Positions 59,587 to 64,000 of a stretch of 64,000 bases of DNA are shown one piece after another. The notes below the pieces were generated by a model. It had not been told where the DNA came from. It searched no databases and worked only from the letters and a program-made list of their open reading frames with translations. The position numbers were made by a program, and so were the translations under genes. The stretch lies in contig JBMYRH010000010.1 of assembly GCA_049602155.1 (NCBI GenBank), positions 124,001 through 188,000 of the forward strand, given 5' to 3'. Every line of letters begins with the position of its first letter. Within the stretch, counting starts at the first letter, position 1. The stretch is from JBMYRH01 sp049602155 (lineage in GTDB: Bacteria; Myxococcota_A; UBA9042; PHBI01; JBMYRH01).

Positions 59587-61638
59587 CTAATCGAGGCGTG
59601 GCGTCCAGCGAAGTGTGGCCATCACGGTCGGGCCAGGGAGCGGATATCCCTGGAAATCCAGAAGCTTGGCGTCCATTAGATTTCTTAGGTTCATGCCGAC
59701 GCGCATTTGGCCGTCGAGAAACTCGAGCCACGCGGCGAGGCTGACTGTGATCCTGGCGGGGTTCTCGATCAGGTTCGCGTGATCGAGAACGTCCCCTGCG
59801 ATGTGCTCGACATCGAGGGCGAGCCCGGCCTCTCCGGCGCCCGGGAGGTGGAGGTAGCCCTCGGCGCGTACGTAGGTCTTCCATGTAGGGCGATAGGGGA
59901 GCTTTTTGCCTCGCCGTGCTGCGATCTCGGACCGGTCTTCGGAGTGATTCCAGGTGAGGTTGGTGCGCAGACGGAGATGCCCCCAAAGGTCACACCACAC
60001 ACCGAATTCGACCCCCGCGATCAGCGCAGCCGCGATGTTCTCTGGCCGAGAGACGCCCTGACTGTTTCTGACGAATTGGATCAGGTCATCCGTCCAGGAC
60101 GCGAACCCGCTGAGCTCAATGGCACCAAAGCTCCCAGGGGGGAGCCACAGGGCATCGTGCCGAAGGCCGCCATCGAGGGTCAGACCACGCTCCGGGTTCA
60201 GTGTCGCGTTGCCCCGCGTCATCGCGGTGAAGCCGAAGAGCTCAAAAGGGGTCGGGAAGCGGGCGCCCTGACTGAGGTTGGCGCGGAGCACGGTCCCCGG
60301 GGCAGCCTCGACGGCGACACCGACGCGCCCGCTGCCCTCCATACCCTCGGTCACGGGCTGCTCCGAGGTCTCGGTCCAGGTGCCCTCGAAGCGTCCGCTG
60401 AGGATCAGCCGCGTGTGCAATGGCCCGGCATCGAGGCTCACCTCGGCGGCGGTCGCGAGGCGATGGCGCAGTGCGTCTGAAGGGTTCTCGGTGACGCCGC
60501 GGCCCGCGTAGGCCTCTCGACGGTAGGCGAGGGTGACGCTGGGCTCGAGGCGCCACTGTGCGTCCTCGTCCAAGGTGACGGGGACACGCAGATGGACACG
60601 CGCCCCCTGCGCGTTGCTCTCAGCGGTGGTCGAGCCGCCTCCGAGGGAGAGGCCACCGTCGGTCACTCGGAGGTCAGAAGAGGACCAGGAGAGCCATGGC
60701 AGAAGATGGAGGCTTGCATCGGGCGTCCAGCCCAGGGCGACTTGCAGCTCTCCACCGATGGTGTGGCGGAGCGTCTCCATGGCAGCCCAGCCCCCTTCAT
60801 AGATCGCGATCCCGGGGATCTCTCGTCGGCGCCACGACACCACATCGATCGCTTGTAGGCTCAGGTCGTCGTTGATCACGAGCCGCCCGCGTGCGAGCGC
60901 CGTGAAGTGGTCAAAGGCGTTATTCGTTCGTTCGGTCGTCGTCTGATCGCCTGTGTCCCAGGCGGTCCCGCCTCCGTGGCTGTAGGGGAAGTCGGCCTCG
61001 CTGCCTTGGTAATCCAGCGCGAAGCCAGCGCCGCTGACGCCGTCACCGAAGCCGACGAAGGTGCGGGCGCTTCGGGTGTCGAAGGACCCACCCCCGGCCT
61101 CGACCTCGAGGAGCGTGCCCAAGGGCTCGCGCATGCGGAGATCGACGACACCACCGATCGCGCTGACGCCGAACGCCGCGGGTGACGTGCCGCGCGTAAT
61201 TGTGATCCGCCTCAAGAGCCCCAAGGGCAGCATCGCCAGATCTACGGGGCCCCCTTCCGAGCTGACCAGGGGGATGCCATCGAGGAGCACGAGGACCTGC
61301 TCGGCCGTCGATCCACGGATGCTCGCTGTCGCGAATGAACCGAGCCCTCCAAGGCGCGTGATGCGCATGCCGGGTTGGCGGTCCAAGACCTCTCCGAGGT
61401 CCGACATCGCGTCGTCCATCTGATCGCGGGTGACGATGGTCTCGGACGCAGCATCATCCCCCTCTGGGCGCTCATCGACGACCACGGTGCGGCCCCCTTC
61501 CTCTGCCACGGCGGCAGACGGGAGGCTCACAAGGGCCGCCAAGAGGAGCAGCCATCGCGCAGGCGGCGCGGTTCGTGGCGGGGACGTCGGACTCACGGAG
61601 TGGGTTTGCCGTTCGTGAGCGCCGCTGTCAATGCGCAC
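59587..61638 (-). CDS. TonB-dependent outer-membrane receptor
   Basis: About 683 aa from GTG 61638, overlapping the radical-SAM stop; GTG 61596 is a good alternative because it sits closer to the hydrophobic core. The signal peptide ends SAAVA. The plug (about 55-170) has LDRQPGMRITRLGGLGSFATASIRGS, VLLDGIPL and ITITRGTSPAAFGVSAIGGVVDLR. The barrel holds RFPTPFELFG, NLNPERG-like TLNPERGLTLDGGLR, and ends LRWTPRLD. It resembles BtuB-like receptors in its plug, but cobalamin transport is not shown. It lies 90 bp upstream of the selenoprotein gene on the same strand, so both may be on one transcript. Confidence 0.85.
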   Translation of the reverse strand: MRIDSGAHERQTHSVSPTSPPRTAPPARWLLLLAALVSLPSAAVAEEGGRTVVVDERPEGDDAASETIVTRDQMDDAMSDLGEVLDRQPGMRITRLGGLGSFATASIRGSTAEQVLVLLDGIPLVSSEGGPVDLAMLPLGLLRRITITRGTSPAAFGVSAIGGVVDLRMREPLGTLLEVEAGGGSFDTRSARTFVGFGDGVSGAGFALDYQGSEADFPYSHGGGTAWDTGDQTTTERTNNAFDHFTALARGRLVINDDLSLQAIDVVSWRRREIPGIAIYEGGWAAMETLRHTIGGELQVALGWTPDASLHLLPWLSWSSSDLRVTDGGLSLGGGSTTAESNAQGARVHLRVPVTLDEDAQWRLEPSVTLAYRREAYAGRGVTENPSDALRHRLATAAEVSLDAGPLHTRLILSGRFEGTWTETSEQPVTEGMEGSGRVGVAVEAAPGTVLRANLSQGARFPTPFELFGFTAMTRGNATLNPERGLTLDGGLRHDALWLPPGSFGAIELSGFASWTDDLIQFVRNSQGVSRPENIAAALIAGVEFGVWCDLWGHLRLRTNLTWNHSEDRSEIAARRGKKLPYRPTWKTYVRAEGYLHLPGAGEAGLALDVEHIAGDVLDHANLIENPARITVSLAAWLEFLDGQMRVGMNLRNLMDAKLLDFQGYPLPGPTVMATLRWTPRLD

Positions 61639-62668
61639 GGTCGAGGCGCCAGAGCCCAGCTCGGACTGCGGCGTCGGTCGCTTGGTCGATGTCGACAGGC
61701 GAGACACGCTCTCCAAGCTCGGGGTGGCGTGGGCTCGGGACGGACCCGGCTGGGTAGTATTGCGCCATGACGTTGACGTAGGTGTCGGCGCTCACGGACT
61801 CGGCCAAGTAACGGAAGATCGACCGCGCCTGCTCGAGCTGCCCTGGCATCACGAGGTGGCGGACGAGGAGCCCGCGGGTGGCCAAACCGTCGGGTCCGAC
61901 GCGGAGCGGGCCGACTTGCCGGTGCATCTCGGCGATGGTGCGGGCTGCGACCTCGGCGTAGTCCGCGGCCTTGAGTTGAGCTTTGGCGGTGGCTTGGGTC
62001 CACATCTTGAAGTCGGGCATGTAGATGTCGACCACGCCATCGAGGAGCGCCAAGCTCTCCATCGCGTCATACCCGCTGGTATTGTAGACGATGGGCAGCC
62101 GGAGGCCTCGCTCAACGGCGATCAGCAGTGCCTCTAGCGCTTGAGGGACGACGTGCTCGGGGGTGACCCAATTGATGTTGTGGCACCCCTGCCTTTGCAG
62201 ATCCAGCATGCGCCCCGCGAGGCGCTCAGGGGACATCTCTTCGCCACCGCCGATCTGGCTGATCTCCCAGTTCTGGCAGAACACGCAGCGGAGGTTACAG
62301 AAGCTGAAGAAGATCGTCCCGGACCCCTTCGTCCCTTTGAGGCAGGCCTCCTCCCCGAAGTGCGGATAGGCTGTGGCGACTCGGGCGTACCGACCTGTAA
62401 AGCAGACGGTCCCGGGCGGGATGTGAGCTGCCACTGAGCGCTTGCGTTGGCCTGAGCGGGCAGGGTGCGCCGCCGTGGTGGGGATCGCGTGGAGTCGGTC
62501 GACCTGGCAATCTCGTGGACAGGCGCGGCACCGCTCGAGCTCGGAGATGGCGCGCGTGACCCGCTCGGCGAGCTCCCCCGAGCGCCAAAGCGCGAGGTAA
62601 CTCGGCTCGGGTCGGTCGGTGTCGGTGAAGCCCTCGAAGGGGCCTGCGCTCGGCGTCGCGGCGGGCAT
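61628..62668 (-). CDS. PflX-like radical SAM protein
   Basis: 346 aa from ATG 62668. The radical SAM cluster motif is CNLRCVFCQN (C-x3-C-x2-C), with an N-terminal CRACPRDC motif and HNINWVTPEHVVPQALEAL, YNTSGYD, MPDFKMW and RGLLVRHLVMPG. These match the COG1313/PflX group, homologues of pyruvate-formate-lyase activating enzyme with unknown targets. An insertion of about 20 residues between the two Cys motifs (IPTTAAHPARSGQRKRS region) is unusual against my memory of the family. It likely leads the operon with the TonB receptor. Confidence 0.85.
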   Translation of the reverse strand: MPAATPSAGPFEGFTDTDRPEPSYLALWRSGELAERVTRAISELERCRACPRDCQVDRLHAIPTTAAHPARSGQRKRSVAAHIPPGTVCFTGRYARVATAYPHFGEEACLKGTKGSGTIFFSFCNLRCVFCQNWEISQIGGGEEMSPERLAGRMLDLQRQGCHNINWVTPEHVVPQALEALLIAVERGLRLPIVYNTSGYDAMESLALLDGVVDIYMPDFKMWTQATAKAQLKAADYAEVAARTIAEMHRQVGPLRVGPDGLATRGLLVRHLVMPGQLEQARSIFRYLAESVSADTYVNVMAQYYPAGSVPSPRHPELGERVSPVDIDQATDAAVRAGLWRLDRAH

Positions 62669-62715
62669 GCGTCGATCAGTCTAGGGGAGCTGACCTCGTG
62701 GCTCCAGTCTGACCC

Positions 62716-63462
62716 TCAGGTCGAGCGCGCGATCTCCGGGAGCCTGATGCCCTCATGAGCACCGAGGGGGACGGTCCGGAAGCTGCGGACCGTGAACTCC
62801 TGGGCGCCGGATCCCCGGATGGCCAAGGCGAGGGGGTGATCCGCGCTCGCCCGGAGCCTGAGGAACGACCAGCGCGACGGGTCGTCGTTCAGCTCTGGCG
62901 CAGTCTCGAAGTCGATGACGCCCTCGGCCTCAACGTCGAACCAGAACTGCTTGAGGGGGATCGCGAGCCCCATCCCGCGGGCCTTGATATAGGCCTCTTT
63001 GAGGGTCCAATAGCAGAAGAAGCGCTCACGCTGGGCGGCTTCGGGCAGACGATGAAGGGCTGCGACCTCGGCGGGCGCGAAGAAGCGATCGGCGATCTTG
63101 GTGGTTCGGCTGTCTCTCGGCTCGTACTCGATGTCCACGCCGAGCGCGCGCCCGCGGGTCACCGCGCAGACGATGAGCCCATGGGTGTGAGAGACGTTGA
63201 AGTGGAGCCCGGTCGCTGTGTACTCCTCGGCGATAAAGGGGCAGCCATGCTCATTCTCGGTGAAGCGCCAGGCCTCTGGAGCGATGGGGGCGTAGCGGCT
63301 CAACGTGGTGCGCACCAGCGCCCGAGTCAGCAGGTGGTGGTCTCGGGTCTCGTCGTGGGTGATGCGCTCGTAACGTGCACGCTCGCCGGCGTCGCAGAGC
63401 GCGAGGTAGTCGCCGCGGCGTGAGAGGGAGAGGCACTCAGGATCGGCCAACCACAGGTCCAC
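62716..63462 (-). CDS. 4'-phosphopantetheinyl transferase (Sfp type)
   Basis: 248 aa from GTG 63462 (VDLWLADPECL), the usual beginning of the family; the frame is open to 63594 but that part overlaps the upstream gene. Signature parts are HFNVSHTHGL, GVDIEYEPRD (magnesium-binding Asp/Glu), and FFCYWTLKEAYIKARGMGL, the conserved WTLKEAY...G block. It transfers phosphopantetheine from CoA to carrier proteins of polyketide, peptide or fatty-acid synthases. It follows an AONS-like PLP gene 41 bp upstream, a pairing often seen in polyketide or lipid loci. The rest of such a locus would lie outside this window. Confidence 0.9.
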   Translation of the reverse strand: MDLWLADPECLSLSRRGDYLALCDAGERARYERITHDETRDHHLLTRALVRTTLSRYAPIAPEAWRFTENEHGCPFIAEEYTATGLHFNVSHTHGLIVCAVTRGRALGVDIEYEPRDSRTTKIADRFFAPAEVAALHRLPEAAQRERFFCYWTLKEAYIKARGMGLAIPLKQFWFDVEAEGVIDFETAPELNDDPSRWSFLRLRASADHPLALAIRGSGAQEFTVRSFRTVPLGAHEGIRLPEIARST

Positions 63463-63503
63463 CGTTGGTGGATCTAGGGTGAGCAGGTGGCCGTCCTCGT
63501 GGG

Positions 63504-64000
63504 CTATTGGGTCAACTCCGAGCGGACCACAGCGAGCTCCGTCGCGATGGTCTCCGCGGCGTACTCGAGTTCCTCCTCGGTGTGCAGCGCGCACATGAAG
63601 AGGCGCAGCCGCGCGGCGTCCTCTGCCACCGCCGGGAAGACGATTGGCTTGGCGTTGATGCCGCGCTCCAAGAGCCGCTGGCTAAGCATCATGGCTTGCA
63701 TACTGTCGCCGGTGATCGCCGGGATGACGGGGGACTCCCCGAGGGCATCCCCGGTGTCCACGCCACGCGACTTCAGCGCCTCATAGAAGAATTTGGAGCG
63801 GTCCTGCAGCTGTTGAACTCGCCACGGCTCCTCGTGCATCAGCCCGAGGGCGCTCAACGCAGCCTGTCCCAGCGTAGGCGTCATGCCGGCCGCGAAGACA
63901 AACCCGGGGGTCGTGTAACGCATGTACTCGATGAGCTCTTTGCGTCCGGCGATCCAGCCGCCCATGGACGCCAAAGACTTGGACATCGTGCCCATCCAGA
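63504..64000 (-). CDS. AONS/KBL-type PLP enzyme, N-terminus beyond window edge
   Basis: Only the C-terminal about 165 residues are present; the frame stays open through position 64000. WMGTMSKSLASMGGWIAG contains the PLP lysine (SMSK-type TMSKS) of the alpha-oxoamine synthase family (8-amino-7-oxononanoate synthase, 2-amino-3-ketobutyrate CoA ligase, serine palmitoyltransferase). Then comes TTPGFVFAAGMTPTLGQAALSAL and the small domain with SPVIPAI and GINAKPIVFPAV. The SKSLAS...GG pattern is closer to polyketide-type and sphingolipid-type members than to BioF, but I cannot fix the substrate from half a protein. Confidence 0.85.
   Translation of the reverse strand, partial: WMGTMSKSLASMGGWIAGRKELIEYMRYTTPGFVFAAGMTPTLGQAALSALGLMHEEPWRVQQLQDRSKFFYEALKSRGVDTGDALGESPVIPAITGDSMQAMMLSQRLLERGINAKPIVFPAVAEDAARLRLFMCALHTEEELEYAAETIATELAVVRSELTQ

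Overview
The window looks like chromosomal DNA of a high-GC, Gram-negative, predatory or surface-complex bacterium of the Myxococcota/Bradymonadota type. The signs are two TonB-dependent receptors, many lipobox signal peptides, MopE-type Cys/Asp repeats, CotH, lamin-tail and PQQ-propeller lipoproteins, a PknB-type kinase with an extracytoplasmic tail, and repeat-rich, disulfide-rich secreted proteins. This placement is inferred from gene content only. I saw no rRNA, tRNA, insertion sequence, prophage or CRISPR array.

Layout. 1-5250 (minus): a cysteine-rich lipoprotein running off the left edge, a CotH/lamin-tail lipoprotein and an unknown exported protein. 5274-10074 (plus): a Ser/Thr kinase, a SnoaL-like protein and a TonB receptor. 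10210-27288 (plus): a probable long operon with a MopE-repeat lipoprotein, four tandem paralogous fibre-like secreted proteins (one with a swapped central domain) and a membrane/spermidine-synthase fusion. 27365-44696: mostly large lipoproteins (hydrolase with Cys modules, CCGNG-repeat protein, carboxypeptidase-regulatory-like protein, collagen-like protein, PQQ propeller). 44960-50476: a glycine-rich RRM protein, a CblC-like protein with a Cys cluster, a threonine-dehydratase-like enzyme, and a YHYH-protein gene pair. 50715-59496: a selenium/molybdenum island. 59587-64000 (minus): TonB receptor, PflX-like radical SAM protein, phosphopantetheinyl transferase and a partial AONS-like PLP enzyme.

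The most notable locus is 50715-59496. On the plus strand lie mocA, an xdhD-like molybdenum hydroxylase and ssnA. Convergent to them on the minus strand lie arcC and a short ygfK. This is the gene set known from selenium-dependent molybdenum hydroxylase clusters. Directly upstream of ygfK, in the same operon, three adjacent reading frames are one gene (59496 to 58114) interrupted by two in-frame TGA codons. Each TGA sits exactly where the first cysteine of a thioredoxin/DsbA CxxC motif belongs (UGYC and UPYC). Each is followed 18 nt later by GGUC in the loop of a perfect hairpin, as in a bacterial SECIS. I read it as a periplasmic lipoprotein with two tandem DsbA-like domains and two selenocysteines. 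The surrounding genome encodes an unusually disulfide-rich secretome, a plausible client set for such an enzyme (inference).
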